Below are positions 28,134-36,793 of a DNA stretch of 64,000 nt, piece after piece (positions within the stretch are counted from its first letter, which is position 1; each line of letters begins with the position of its first letter). The DNA comes from Candidatus Butyricimonas faecavium (GTDB lineage Bacteria; Bacteroidota; Bacteroidia; Bacteroidales; Marinifilaceae), in assembly GCA_944321125.1 (NCBI GenBank), contig CALUKD010000014.1:24808-88807 (forward strand), in the 5' to 3' direction. A program made the translations under genes and the position numbers. The notes beneath the pieces are model-generated. The model ran no database searches, was not told the DNA's origin, and saw nothing but the letters and a program-made list of their open reading frames with translations.

Positions 28134-28895
28134 TTAAAGTTTAGAATGAAAGAGTTTTAAATTAAAAATACCGTGTATTCCAATTTTGTCGTCCTTGATG
28201 CAAATGGCAGCAAGGATGTCCTTTGTTTTTCCAATCTTTTCGATGCAGGGGGCAACATCATCTGTTGTTTGGATCTCGTTGGCAAAAGCCGTGGCATACG
28301 TGTCGGCTAAAGTACAGTCTTTACAGATAATCATGACAGCATCTGCTTTCCCGAAACTTAGGGAGGGGCCCACGGTTCCAGATGAAGTACAAATTCCCAA
28401 AGGGGCTTGGTCAGCCTGGATGGTGAACCCCACTTTTTCCGATAGGGGAGATGTGCCGGCAAACACGGCTATATCAATGTCTTTTTGAATGTCCGCATAG
28501 ATGTCTCCACCATTCTCCACGATGATTTCCCGTACCCTGTATTTGTCTTTGATTTCCTGTCCTATTCGACGTGCAACTGCCCCGGCGACCCCACTCATCG
28601 GGCCGATACCGGATTTTCTGGCCATCTCCGACATCTCTTGAAAAATAGTTGGAGCTTCCGTTTTTGCTTCGTAGGAAACGAGTGACGTGGAGTAATCCGG
28701 ATCATTTTGCAGATAAGTATCCATGTCTTTCCGCAATGTTTGGATTCGAGATTCTGTAAATGCGGGTATACTTTCTTGGAAAGAGGCTTGATCTATTCCG
28801 ATCCATAAGTCAGTCTCTTTGTAGGCGACCGTAAAAGAATGCCAACGTTCTTTCTGTAAATGCTCCCGATATGTACGATTTTTGTACTCAATCAT
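28134..28895 (-). CDS. UPF0280 (COG2122, ApbE-like) protein of the alternative homocysteine pathway
   Basis: 253 residues from the Met at 28895 (MIEYKNRTYREH); an upstream Met at 28973 would add an atypical leader. Contains the family segments GIGPMSGVAGAVA, IIVENGGDIYAD and GICTSSGTVGPSLSFGKADA. Work in Methanosarcina and in Desulfovibrio linked this family to making homocysteine or moving sulfur to it together with DUF39 and NIL/ferredoxin proteins; the chemistry is not settled. It lies between those two genes and metH in one operon, strong contextual support. Despite ApbE resemblance, no evidence here that it flavinylates the Nqr complex. Confidence 0.88.
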   Translation of the reverse strand: MIEYKNRTYREHLQKERWHSFTVAYKETDLWIGIDQASFQESIPAFTESRIQTLRKDMDTYLQNDPDYSTSLVSYEAKTEAPTIFQEMSEMARKSGIGPMSGVAGAVARRIGQEIKDKYRVREIIVENGGDIYADIQKDIDIAVFAGTSPLSEKVGFTIQADQAPLGICTSSGTVGPSLSFGKADAVMIICKDCTLADTYATAFANEIQTTDDVAPCIEKIGKTKDILAAICIKDDKIGIHGIFNLKLFHSKL

Positions 28896-29007
28896 AACCG
28901 AACTGATTTTAAATTTTAGATTTCTACCCGCAAAATCCACTTTTTTAATTGTAAATTGTAATTTGTAAATCAATTAATTGGGTCTTTCATTTCCAATTTT
29001 CAATAGT

Positions 29008-29430
29008 TTAGTAACTTTCCGAGTTACTGAATTCAATCTTAAAAAGTTTTAGTGGGCAAGCTTTTAAGCATAATTTGCAAGCGATGCATTTTTCGGGATT
29101 GAATTGTAGTTTCCAATCGGGGGCCTCGATAGTTAAAGCATGTGAGAAACAAGCCGAAGCGCAGTTACCACAGTTGATACATCGGGATTCATCGTAAGAT
29201 ATTTTGCTGGATACCGGACTTACGGTTACCCCATTATCATTTAAAAAAGCAATAGCCTGTTCTATTCTCAAGGGATCCGCATCCATCTCAATCAAGAGTG
29301 ATCCGGTTTTTCCGGGTTGAATCTCTGCTTTTAGGATATTTACTTTTACATCATAGATACGAATTAAGTCGTATGTCAAAGGTCTGTCTGTTGCGTCAAC
29401 CGGGAAGGTTAATATTACTTTTTTAGTCAT
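29008..29430 (-). CDS. NIL-domain ferredoxin (2x[4Fe-4S]) of the homocysteine pathway
   Basis: 140 residues: an N-terminal NIL/ACT-like domain (about 1-78; FPVDATDRPLTYDLIRIYDV), the domain otherwise seen on MetN importers and thought to sense methionine, then a ferredoxin with CINCGNCASAC and CIACKLCLKAC, giving two [4Fe-4S] clusters. It is the known partner of DUF39 proteins in homocysteine synthesis, where it is thought to supply electrons. Sits 60 bases after the DUF39 gene. Cytoplasmic. Confidence 0.93.
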   Translation of the reverse strand: MTKKVILTFPVDATDRPLTYDLIRIYDVKVNILKAEIQPGKTGSLLIEMDADPLRIEQAIAFLNDNGVTVSPVSSKISYDESRCINCGNCASACFSHALTIEAPDWKLQFNPEKCIACKLCLKACPLKLFKIEFSNSESY

Positions 29431-29490
29431 AGCTATTTACCAATTTTAGATTTGATGATTTTAAATTCCAGCTGCATGAGTTGGTACATT

Positions 29491-30636
29491 TCATTTTTCA
29501 ATTTCCTGCAGTCCTTTTAGTGAGGTTCCTGTTGGCATGGGGCGAACGGGTTCCGTGAGCAGGAAGTTTCCATTTTGAATCCATGATTTTAGAATCTCGG
29601 CGATTTGACGGGCTTTTGACAGGCTGGCAACTGGAGCCGTTTTGATTTTATGACCGTTAACCTCAATCTCTCCACTTTGTAAGGCTGCATAATTTGTTTT
29701 ACCTAAGATCTTATTTCCGTCTCCATAATCGACAACCGTGGTTTCTATTTGTTCATTTCGGATAGACACTCTCCGGGCAAGGTCTTCATCCAGAATTGGA
29801 ATAGGTATGCCGATGCCGACAAACATGCTCACTCCATATTTCTCGTAATAAACTCCTCTTAGAAATTCCGTACTCATGTTCTTCAAATCACCGATCACGG
29901 CGATTGTACGGGCGTTGCTGGTAGGAATACCGTATTCGTTTATTTCTTTCGTAGAGTGGAATTGTGTTCCGTTCCAAGTGACGTATCCTTCCGTTCCACA
30001 AAGAAAAATGCGAGTTCCCAAACCGATCGTACGACATTCCGGATCATTCAGTAGGGGGGATAATTCTCCGGCCGTACTATAAGAAGCATTCCTTAATTTA
30101 GGTAACAAGGTTCCCATGTACGTGTATTTGATTTTATCCGTGGAATTGGTGGCCACGTTATAATTTTGGTAGGCATTTCTGGGATTATATAGGATGGCCT
30201 CGTTAATCGTATCTTTGGTGATAATCGTTTTGATATGTTTCCTAGGATAACAATCCGTACCTTTTCCCCAAGCTTCCAAAGTGATTTCTTTACCTGCAAT
30301 TAAATCTTCTATGATATGGGCTCCTCCATAACTGGGGTTTTCCGGGTTGCAGTCAGTTGCACCCACGTAGGTGTCCACGGCAGCTAGTCCACCGCTAACA
30401 CGGATCCCGTTCAATTCGATTTTCTCCATGCGAATTGGAGGATTAGCATGTCCGAAGTTTAGGAAAGCCCCGGAAGAACACATTGCCCCAAAAGTAGCCG
30501 TGGTCACGACATCTACTTTCTCCGCAATCTCTTTGGGAGAGAGTGTTTTTGCCACTTCTGATACTTCTTCGGCTGTTAACACGACAGCCGTACCTTTTTT
30601 GATTTTATCGTTTATTTCTGCGTATGTTTTAGCCAT
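29491..30636 (-). CDS. DUF39-family homocysteine biosynthesis protein
   Basis: 381 residues from the Met at 30636 (MAKTYAEINDKIK; an ATG four codons earlier is possible). DUF39 proteins form homocysteine from aspartate semialdehyde and reduced sulfur, replacing O-acetyl- or O-succinylhomoserine sulfhydrylation. Conserved cysteines visible here: Cys53 (FGAMCSSGAF), Cys96 (ATDCNPEN), Cys129 (GKGTDCYPRKH) and the IFLCGTEGY Cys; two cysteines in the first half are reported essential in Methanosarcina. The protein ends shortly after RPMPTGTSLKGL, without the CBS domains some relatives carry. First protein-coding gene of size after the SAM riboswitch leader. Confidence 0.92.
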   Translation of the reverse strand: MAKTYAEINDKIKKGTAVVLTAEEVSEVAKTLSPKEIAEKVDVVTTATFGAMCSSGAFLNFGHANPPIRMEKIELNGIRVSGGLAAVDTYVGATDCNPENPSYGGAHIIEDLIAGKEITLEAWGKGTDCYPRKHIKTIITKDTINEAILYNPRNAYQNYNVATNSTDKIKYTYMGTLLPKLRNASYSTAGELSPLLNDPECRTIGLGTRIFLCGTEGYVTWNGTQFHSTKEINEYGIPTSNARTIAVIGDLKNMSTEFLRGVYYEKYGVSMFVGIGIPIPILDEDLARRVSIRNEQIETTVVDYGDGNKILGKTNYAALQSGEIEVNGHKIKTAPVASLSKARQIAEILKSWIQNGNFLLTEPVRPMPTGTSLKGLQEIEK

Positions 30637-30718
30637 GATCTTGTACAATTTTTTTATGGATAAATTGTTTGTTGATGATTTTTTATATAATAATTGCCTT
30701 GCAATTAATTGATTACTA

Positions 30719-30800
30719 GATGTGATCGAAAATTGTATGTGTATTTTTATTCACACGGTTTACAATTGAAACCGATTTGTGTAATCCCAAAAATCACATC
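30719..30800 (-). promoter_or_regulatory. Structured leader between the Met-rich ORF and the DUF39 gene
   Basis: On the minus-strand RNA an outer stem pairs 30793-30800 with 30719-30726 (GATGTGAT with ATCACATC, 8 bp) and encloses an inner hairpin at 30756-30774 (CGGTTT/AAACCG). There is no clear U-run, so an attenuator is possible but not proven; it may be an alternative-pairing element. Confidence 0.35.
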
Positions 30801-30867
30801 ATGATTTTCCTATCAAAACTTAGGAATCAAAAAAATCTAAAATAAAAAGTCCGGGGTGTAAAAGATA

Positions 30868-30975
30868 TTAGCGCATGCAGCGCATACGCATAGACATGGC
30901 GATAGAATGAATGAAAAGGATACTGCAATTTGTAGTGCAATAAATGCTGTTTTGTTTTGTTGTTTCTGTTTTCAT
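30868..30975 (-). CDS. Methionine-rich 35-codon upstream ORF (candidate leader peptide)
   Basis: ATG at 30975-30973 and TAA at 30870-30868 give 35 residues beginning MKTETTKQNS and ending in AMSMRMRCMR: four of the last nine residues are Met. It starts 14 bases after the riboswitch's closing stem, preceded by AAGCTGAAAGAAA. The last codons form an 8-bp stem-loop in RNA (30871-30889), followed by TAATATCTTTT. A short ORF with clustered Met codons before methionine genes is what a ribosome-mediated attenuator would look like. Too short for routine gene calling; coding is inferred from position and composition, and chance cannot be excluded. Confidence 0.45.
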   Translation of the reverse strand: MKTETTKQNSIYCTTNCSILFIHSIAMSMRMRCMR

Positions 30976-30989
30976 TTTCTTTCAGCTTA

Positions 30990-31093
30990 AATTATAACTC
31001 CTGGTTCTCAGGTCGGGTTTTGGCACCTTGCAAGAAGCCTTGCAGGTTGTCGGAGTTTCCATGAGCCCGTTCTCTCGACTCCTCTTTATAATT
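30990..31093 (-). promoter_or_regulatory. SAM-I (S-box) type riboswitch
   Basis: On the minus strand the closing stem P1 pairs AATTATAA (31093-31086) with TTATAATT (30997-30990). Inside are the S-box landmarks: AAAGAGGAG near the 5' side, the AACGGGCTC...GACAACC segment, stem TGCAAG-GCTT-CTTGCA, the GGTGCCAAAACCC core (consensus GGTGCTAA), and a small CCTG/CAGG hairpin before the return of P1. SAM binding would lower expression of the DUF39-ferredoxin-UPF0280-metH-metF operon. A TTCCTTTG box with TTG 20 bases upstream (around 31126-31133, minus) may be its promoter. Confidence 0.82.
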
Positions 31094-31233
31094 CAAACAA
31101 TCCTCACAGATTGCATTGATTGGGACAAAGGAAAACAGAATAAATGAATAATACAAGTAATCTCCAGATTTTTTTTTAGGTATCGTATGTTTTACTTCGT
31201 TCCAAGGTTTGCTTTTCTCTTATGTATATGAAA

Positions 31234-31266
31234 TTTTTTCCTTTTATTTAAAATAAAAGGAAAAAA
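31234..31266 (-). terminator. Hairpin terminator after the beta-barrel gene
   Basis: Arms 31234-31249 and 31251-31266 (TTTTTTCCTTTTATTT and its complement), 18 bases after the minus-strand stop at 31285; T-rich on leaving the stem on the minus strand. Confidence 0.6.
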
Positions 31267-31284
31267 GAAACATAAATTCATTTT

Positions 31285-31833
31285 TTAGATAATCTTGAAT
31301 CCCAGTGTTAAATTCCATGATTTGGGAGCTTTCACCCCATCCCCGAATTTTTTTAATCCGAATTCGTAATCGATATCAAAAGTTACTTTCCATACATCAA
31401 CTCCGGCTCCGATTTTTCCATTCCACATCATTTTGTCCGTATTGAAATCACTTTTTAAATCTTTGGTCACAAAGGATGCAACGGGACCTGCAAATCCACG
31501 TAATTTGAACACGGGGAGTTTAAGGATGTTATATCCAACCATAACGGGGATATCTATGGAACTGTATTTGAATTTCCCAATAGAACCGATTTCACCATTG
31601 ATTTTACTTTCTTTATGAGCAAAGTTTAGGGCTGGTTCGAGGTAAATACTTCCTAGGTTGATGCGAGCAAAAGCTCCAATCATATATCCCCCGTGGGAAT
31701 CTACTTTATATTCTTTTGCTTTGATTTTTGCATCATTCCAACCGCCATGAATACCGATATTAATAGGTAAGGATTGAGCCATAGAGGTTAAACCGATAAG
31801 GCTGAAGAAAGCTAAAATTACTAATTTTTTCAT
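31285..31833 (-). CDS. Outer-membrane beta-barrel protein (PorT-like family)
   Basis: 182 residues from the Met at 31833, where a clean signal peptide starts (MKKLVILAFFSLIGLTSMAQS). A Met 11 codons earlier overlaps the upstream gene and would spoil the signal. The rest alternates polar and aromatic residues in about eight amphipathic strands, and ends KSWNLTLGFKII, typical of small Bacteroidetes outer-membrane barrels (OMP_b-brl_2). No enzyme motif. Starts just after (17 bases into the tail of) the rRNA/tRNA methyltransferase stop region on the same strand. Confidence 0.82.
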   Translation of the reverse strand: MKKLVILAFFSLIGLTSMAQSLPINIGIHGGWNDAKIKAKEYKVDSHGGYMIGAFARINLGSIYLEPALNFAHKESKINGEIGSIGKFKYSSIDIPVMVGYNILKLPVFKLRGFAGPVASFVTKDLKSDFNTDKMMWNGKIGAGVDVWKVTFDIDYEFGLKKFGDGVKAPKSWNLTLGFKII

Positions 31834-31849
31834 ACTGTCCTTTTTTGTT

Positions 31850-32638
31850 TTAAGTAATTGATTCATTTATATTATATTCAATTCGTTTGAATTCCGAAAG
31901 GATAATACCGGTAGCAACACCCACGTTTAGGGATTCTGTCGAATAAAGACTGTGTGCAAAGCTGGGAATCGTTATTTTGTGGTTTACTAGTTGTTCGATT
32001 CCCGCAGAGATCCCGTTTCCCTCGTTTCCCATGACGATAAATCCCTTGGTTTGGAGATGCATCCGGTAGATATTTTCTCCTTCTAGAAATGTCCCGTAAC
32101 AGGGAAAATCCGGGCTCGAGAACTGGGGGATAAAATCAACAAGATCCAAGTAAAAAACGTTCACCCGGAATATTGCACCCATGCTTGCTTGAACGGATTT
32201 CGGGTTAAAAATGTTTGCACAATCGTGGTCACAAAATATGTTGCGGATACCGAACCAATCGCAGACCCGAAGAATCGTGCCTATGTTACCCGGGTCTTGA
32301 ATACCATTGAGAACCACTGATAGCGAGTCTTTTATCTCATCCGGGTTGTATGTTCTGACGGGGATTTCAGCTAGTGCAATGACTTCCGGCAGAGATTTAA
32401 AATTGGAGATACGTCCCATCTCAATTTCGTTTACCTCGATCGTGTTGTATCTTTTCACGTGTTGTGGATTACTTTCGATCCACGAAGGCCGGGCTATCAA
32501 TGAATCTATTTTCATGTCTGAAAGGAGTAATTCCTGTACCAGTTTATTTCCTTCTACCTTGTATAAATTATATTTTTCCCTGAATTTCTTTTTTTCAAGG
32601 TTTTGAATTACATTTGTTAGGTGTTTGCTAAGCATCAT
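31850..32638 (-). CDS. TrmH/SpoU-family RNA 2'-O-methyltransferase
   Basis: 262 residues. N-terminal substrate-binding domain (LEKKKFREKYNLYKVEGNKL), then a SPOUT knot: motif 1 NGIQDPGNIGTILRVCDWFG, motif 2 FIVMGNEGNGIS, motif 3 IPSFAHSLYSTESLNVGVAT. These fit 23S rRNA 2'-O-methyltransferases of the RlmB/TrmH group; the exact target cannot be told. A TATGTTTG box at 32670-32677 (minus) is a likely promoter. Divergent from tamL. Confidence 0.92.
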   Translation of the reverse strand: MMLSKHLTNVIQNLEKKKFREKYNLYKVEGNKLVQELLLSDMKIDSLIARPSWIESNPQHVKRYNTIEVNEIEMGRISNFKSLPEVIALAEIPVRTYNPDEIKDSLSVVLNGIQDPGNIGTILRVCDWFGIRNIFCDHDCANIFNPKSVQASMGAIFRVNVFYLDLVDFIPQFSSPDFPCYGTFLEGENIYRMHLQTKGFIVMGNEGNGISAGIEQLVNHKITIPSFAHSLYSTESLNVGVATGIILSEFKRIEYNINESIT

Positions 32639-32700
32639 TTTTTAAGCTTGCTGATTAAAATTAAAAACACAAACATAGTATTTTTTTGAGATTTTTGAGC

Positions 32701-35025
32701 ATGCGGGTAGCGTACAAGATAAGTTTTATTTTTTTTATATTCTTCATTTTTTATTCGTGTTCACCGACGAAGTACGTCGGGAAAGATGAGTATTTGTTGG
32801 ATCGAGTGAAGGTGAAAGTAGATGATTATAAGCTTAATCGGTCTGATTTGAAACGGAATATCCGGCAAAAACCGAATACCCGTATTTTAGGGGTTGCCCG
32901 GTTTCATCTAGGATTATATAATTTAAGTGGAAAGAATGAAAAAAGAAAATTTAACCAATGGTTACGACGTATTGGGGAGGCTCCCGTTATTTATGATCCT
33001 TTCATGACGCAACGAAGTGCCAGCCAGATTGAATTATATCTCCATAATAAAGGTTTTTATGATGCGCAAGTGATGGATACCATTTTTTACAAGAAAAAGA
33101 AAGCACTTGTGGAATATCACGTGAAGGTAGGGCCTGTTACCCGGATTCAGGATGTGAAATTTGATGATAGAAGAGGAGGATGGGAAAACCTGATTGCAGA
33201 GGAAAGTGGGTTGATGGCTAATTTCCGTCGGGATACGGTGAATACACTTTTGGAGGAAAATGCGCCATTGGATCTTGATGTGCTGGATGACGAACGGGAA
33301 CGCATTACGAAAATGCTTCGGGAAAAGGGATATTTTAATTTTTCAAAGAATTTTATTCAGTTTTTTGCTGATACGACAAGTGCAGCAAAAGAGAATATGG
33401 CCAAAGTTTTCGTACGAGTGGTTGAGAATGCCGTGGATAGTAATGCTTATAGGCGTTATTTTGTGCGGAATATCAGTGTGAATTTTGATTATGATCCGAT
33501 GCTAACGGCGGAACAGGTTGATTCCACGTATAATACATTGTATTATAATGGTTATAATATCCTGTACAAAGATAAGTTAAAGATAAAGCCTAAAATGATC
33601 ATAGAAACCATTCAGTTGCAACGGATGGAATTGTACGATGCCCGTAGGGTAATTGATACTTACGTGCGATTACAGGCTCTGAATCTTTTTAAGATGGTGA
33701 ATATCGATTTTAAAGAAGTGGAATCGGATGGCGACGTGAAAGCTTTGGATTGTGTGATCCAGTTGTCACCAGTGAAGAGGCAGTCTTACAACGTGTTTTT
33801 GGAGGGTACGCATAATTCCGGAAATATGGGAGTGGGAGGTAATTTTACTTATAACCATCGTAACGTGTTCCGTGCGGGGGAAAATATTTCAGCTAGTATT
33901 TGGGGAAGTTTAAGGAAAGAACAGGTCAATGGGGAAGGGAAAATATTTAATACTTCAGAAATTGGAGCCGAATTGAAGCTTGTGACTCCGCAGTTTTGGA
34001 TGCCATTTTTCAAGATGAAAGATTTCCGGCGGAATTATGCCCCGAAAACTTCGATTTCTTTTTCGTATAGTTATGAATATACCCCGTATTATACTCGTTC
34101 GATTGCTAACGCCCGTTTCGGTTATTTATGGCGGAAAGCAAATAAGAAGTGGCGGTATAATTTTGATTTGATCGATCTGAATTATGTGTTAATGAAGGAT
34201 GTGGATCAGAATTTTATTGAAGGCTTGAGAAATGAATATATTAAAAATGCCTATACGGATCACATGATCCTTTCTGCTGTTTTCTCTGCAACTTACACGG
34301 ATCAACAAGTGAACGTGAAAACGGAGAATTATAGTTATTTTCGAGTAAACACGGAAACTTCGGGGAACTTCCTTTCTGTCATAGATGGGATTGCCGGGAG
34401 TAAAAGTTCTGTGGGTGGAACTTTGGATGAAAAATATTATAAAATTTTCGGGGTAAGATATGCGCAATTCGTGAAGGCGGATGCGGAATATCGTTATAAT
34501 TGGTATATTAACCGGGCGAATTCGTTAGTAGGACGTCTTTTCGTGGGATGTGGTTACCCGTATGGAAACATGAAGGTATTACCCTTTGAGGAGGCGTATT
34601 ACGGGGGCGGGGCAAATGACATTCGGGCTTGGCAGGCTAGAACATTAGGTCCCGGTTCTTATTTGGCCACGGAGAAATACCCGAATAGTGTGGGGGATTT
34701 TAAATTGGCGGGAAATATTGAATATCGCTTCAAGTTGATTTGGTTGTTGGAGGGGGCGTTGTTCGTGGATGCCGGAAACGTGTGGAATATTAACCCGAAA
34801 GAGAACCGTTCTGGGGCAAAATTGAATTATAATTTCTTTAATCAGATAGCCATTGGGACGGGAGCAGGGTTAAGGTTAAATGCTAATTTCTTTTTATTAC
34901 GTTTTGATTTGGGAATTAAGGTTAAAGACCCTTCAATGCCTAAGGGGAATCGTTTTGTGTTGTTTGATTCACGGGGAGGATTTCGGCGGTCAGTGTTTAA
35001 CGTGGCGATAGGGTACCCGTTCTAG
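32701..35025 (+). CDS. tamL: TamL-type outer-membrane assembly lipoprotein (BamA/Omp85 superfamily)
   Basis: 774 residues from the Met at 32701 (MRVAYKISFI; a Met five codons earlier is possible). Lipoprotein signal FFIFYSC followed by SPTKYVGKDEYLL, the standard beginning of Bacteroidetes TamL. POTRA-like repeats (about 30-370, including HNKGFYDAQV) precede an Omp85 barrel with the lid-lock segment VGRLFVGCGYPYG, the GGANDIRAW motif and a terminal aromatic (IGYPF). Partner TamB is not in the window. Role: insertion of outer-membrane proteins or lipid transport. Confidence 0.92.
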   Translation: MRVAYKISFIFFIFFIFYSCSPTKYVGKDEYLLDRVKVKVDDYKLNRSDLKRNIRQKPNTRILGVARFHLGLYNLSGKNEKRKFNQWLRRIGEAPVIYDPFMTQRSASQIELYLHNKGFYDAQVMDTIFYKKKKALVEYHVKVGPVTRIQDVKFDDRRGGWENLIAEESGLMANFRRDTVNTLLEENAPLDLDVLDDERERITKMLREKGYFNFSKNFIQFFADTTSAAKENMAKVFVRVVENAVDSNAYRRYFVRNISVNFDYDPMLTAEQVDSTYNTLYYNGYNILYKDKLKIKPKMIIETIQLQRMELYDARRVIDTYVRLQALNLFKMVNIDFKEVESDGDVKALDCVIQLSPVKRQSYNVFLEGTHNSGNMGVGGNFTYNHRNVFRAGENISASIWGSLRKEQVNGEGKIFNTSEIGAELKLVTPQFWMPFFKMKDFRRNYAPKTSISFSYSYEYTPYYTRSIANARFGYLWRKANKKWRYNFDLIDLNYVLMKDVDQNFIEGLRNEYIKNAYTDHMILSAVFSATYTDQQVNVKTENYSYFRVNTETSGNFLSVIDGIAGSKSSVGGTLDEKYYKIFGVRYAQFVKADAEYRYNWYINRANSLVGRLFVGCGYPYGNMKVLPFEEAYYGGGANDIRAWQARTLGPGSYLATEKYPNSVGDFKLAGNIEYRFKLIWLLEGALFVDAGNVWNINPKENRSGAKLNYNFFNQIAIGTGAGLRLNANFFLLRFDLGIKVKDPSMPKGNRFVLFDSRGGFRRSVFNVAIGYPF

Positions 35026-35187
35026 GAGATAAAAAACTAGAAACTAAAGGCTAAAAACTAAAAGACAATGTCAAAGTTGGAAGCGTAAATCATAAACTTA
35101 ATTAAGGGTTGATTATTTTAGAAATAATGCTGATATTTGAACATAGCTTTTATCTCTTGGTTTTAATTTTTAATTAATACATATATC

Positions 35188-36132
35188 GTGGTTACACAAA
35201 TAGTTGTATACTTATCTTTGTTGTTGCAAATAGTTGCGATGGGATTTGCGATCAGTTTGTTTAAGCGGACGAAGTTCAATGCCGCTTGGATTTTGATTTC
35301 AACGGGCTTTTTCTTAATGACGATTTACCGGGCTATAGAATTAGTTCCCTCAATGCACCGGGGAGAGTCGGAGGAATTGTATCAGACGAAAGTGTGGTTG
35401 TCATTTGTTATTTCGTTAGCCTTTGCTATCGGGGCATTTTATATACGAAAAGTATTCCAGTTTTTACGTCGGTTGGATGGTATACGGAGTGAAACAGAAA
35501 AAAGGGTGCTATCGGCTGTTATCCGTACTGAGGAGCAGGAGCGCCAGCGTTTTGCCAAGGAATTACATGACGGGTTAGGGCCTTTATTAAGTGTTATAAA
35601 AATGTTGCTTTCCGGTTTCGAGGAAAAGAATGCGCCGGAGGTAAACGATAAGATCAAGGGGAACTTGAAGCAAGCTGTTGATGAAGCAATCACAAGTGTA
35701 CGGGAGATTTCGGCCAATATTAGTCCTCATATATTGAACAATTTCGGTTTAAGGGATGCTACAGAGTCATTTATTAAAAAATTGCGTCCAGCTGAGGGGA
35801 TTAGTATAAATTTTAAAACAAATATTGATAATCGTCGTTTTATATATAACGTGGAAGTGATCATGTATCGGGTGATTTGCGAGTTGATCAATAACACGTT
35901 GCGACATGCTAATGCCAGTAAAATCGACATTGACTTGCAGTTGCAGGGCGATATTTTGTACTTGGAATACGAGGATAATGGCATGGGTTTTGACGTGAAA
36001 CAAGCCGAAAGTGACGGTGGGATGGGATTGAGTAATATGCAGTACAGGTTGAATTCGGGAAATGGAGATATTAAAATTTCCAGCGAGTCGGGTCGGGGAA
36101 TGATTGCCAGGGCTTTTATAAAGTGTAAGTAA
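35188..36132 (+). CDS. NarL-type sensor histidine kinase
   Basis: 314 residues, GTG start. Three membrane helices in the first ~95 residues with almost no periplasmic sensor domain. HisKA_3 dimerisation domain with phosphoacceptor His127 in KELHDGLGPLLS, then a HATPase with the N box ELINNTLRHANAS and the G boxes YEDNGMGFD and DGGMGLSNM. Signals through the response regulator ten bases downstream. With such a small membrane part the signal may be membrane state or a partner protein. Confidence 0.93.
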   Translation: MVTQIVVYLSLLLQIVAMGFAISLFKRTKFNAAWILISTGFFLMTIYRAIELVPSMHRGESEELYQTKVWLSFVISLAFAIGAFYIRKVFQFLRRLDGIRSETEKRVLSAVIRTEEQERQRFAKELHDGLGPLLSVIKMLLSGFEEKNAPEVNDKIKGNLKQAVDEAITSVREISANISPHILNNFGLRDATESFIKKLRPAEGISINFKTNIDNRRFIYNVEVIMYRVICELINNTLRHANASKIDIDLQLQGDILYLEYEDNGMGFDVKQAESDGGMGLSNMQYRLNSGNGDIKISSESGRGMIARAFIKCK

Positions 36133-36142
36133 ATCTTGTTTT

Positions 36143-36793
36143 ATGGATAAATTGAGAATATATCTGGTGGATGACCACAAATTGTTCCGAGAGGGATTGA
36201 AGTTATTACTTTCGACTCAGGATTTTGTTCGACATATTTACGAGGCTTCGAACGGGAAGGAATTTATTGAAAATTTGTCGTTTGTTGATTGTGATGTCGT
36301 GTTGATGGATATAGAGATGCCGGAGATGAATGGTATTGATGCCACGATCGAGGCGATGAAGATGAAACCCGATTTGAAGATTATTGTTCTTTCTATGTAC
36401 GGGGACGAGCAGTATTATTACAAGATGATTGATGCGGGGGCAAAGGGGTTCTTGTTGAAGAACTCGGGAATCGATAAGGTGGTAACGGCTATTCAAAAGG
36501 TGGCGGAAGGGGAGAGTTTTTTCTCGGAAGAGTTATTGGTGAATATTTTGAATAATATGCGTGACAACAAAAGCGAAACGCCGGAAACTGTGGATAATGA
36601 TATTTCGGAACGGGAGTTGGAGATTTTATATCACGTGTGTAAAGGATTGTCAAATCAAGAGATTGCGGACGAATTGTTTATCAGCAAACGTACTGTAGAC
36701 AAGCACCGGGCAAATTTGCTTAGTAAGACAGGATGTCGGAATACGGCGGCCTTGGTGATGTATGCAATTAAAAATAATATTATTAAGATATAG
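36143..36793 (+). CDS. NarL/LuxR-family response regulator
   Basis: 216 residues. Receiver domain with phosphoacceptor Asp56 in LMDIEMPEMNG, acidic pocket VDDHK near residue 8, switch Ser/Thr and Lys (LKNSG). C-terminal LuxR/GerE HTH (ISERELEILYHVCKGLSNQE, KRTVDKHRANLL). Cognate regulator of the kinase just upstream. Its stop is directly followed by the next start with no gap. Confidence 0.95.
   Translation: MDKLRIYLVDDHKLFREGLKLLLSTQDFVRHIYEASNGKEFIENLSFVDCDVVLMDIEMPEMNGIDATIEAMKMKPDLKIIVLSMYGDEQYYYKMIDAGAKGFLLKNSGIDKVVTAIQKVAEGESFFSEELLVNILNNMRDNKSETPETVDNDISERELEILYHVCKGLSNQEIADELFISKRTVDKHRANLLSKTGCRNTAALVMYAIKNNIIKI

Noticed and set aside
28134..28895. UPF0280 gene as the ApbE flavin transferase for Nqr
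   Set aside because: It lacks clear ApbE signatures and sits in the homocysteine operon; the family has a different reported role.
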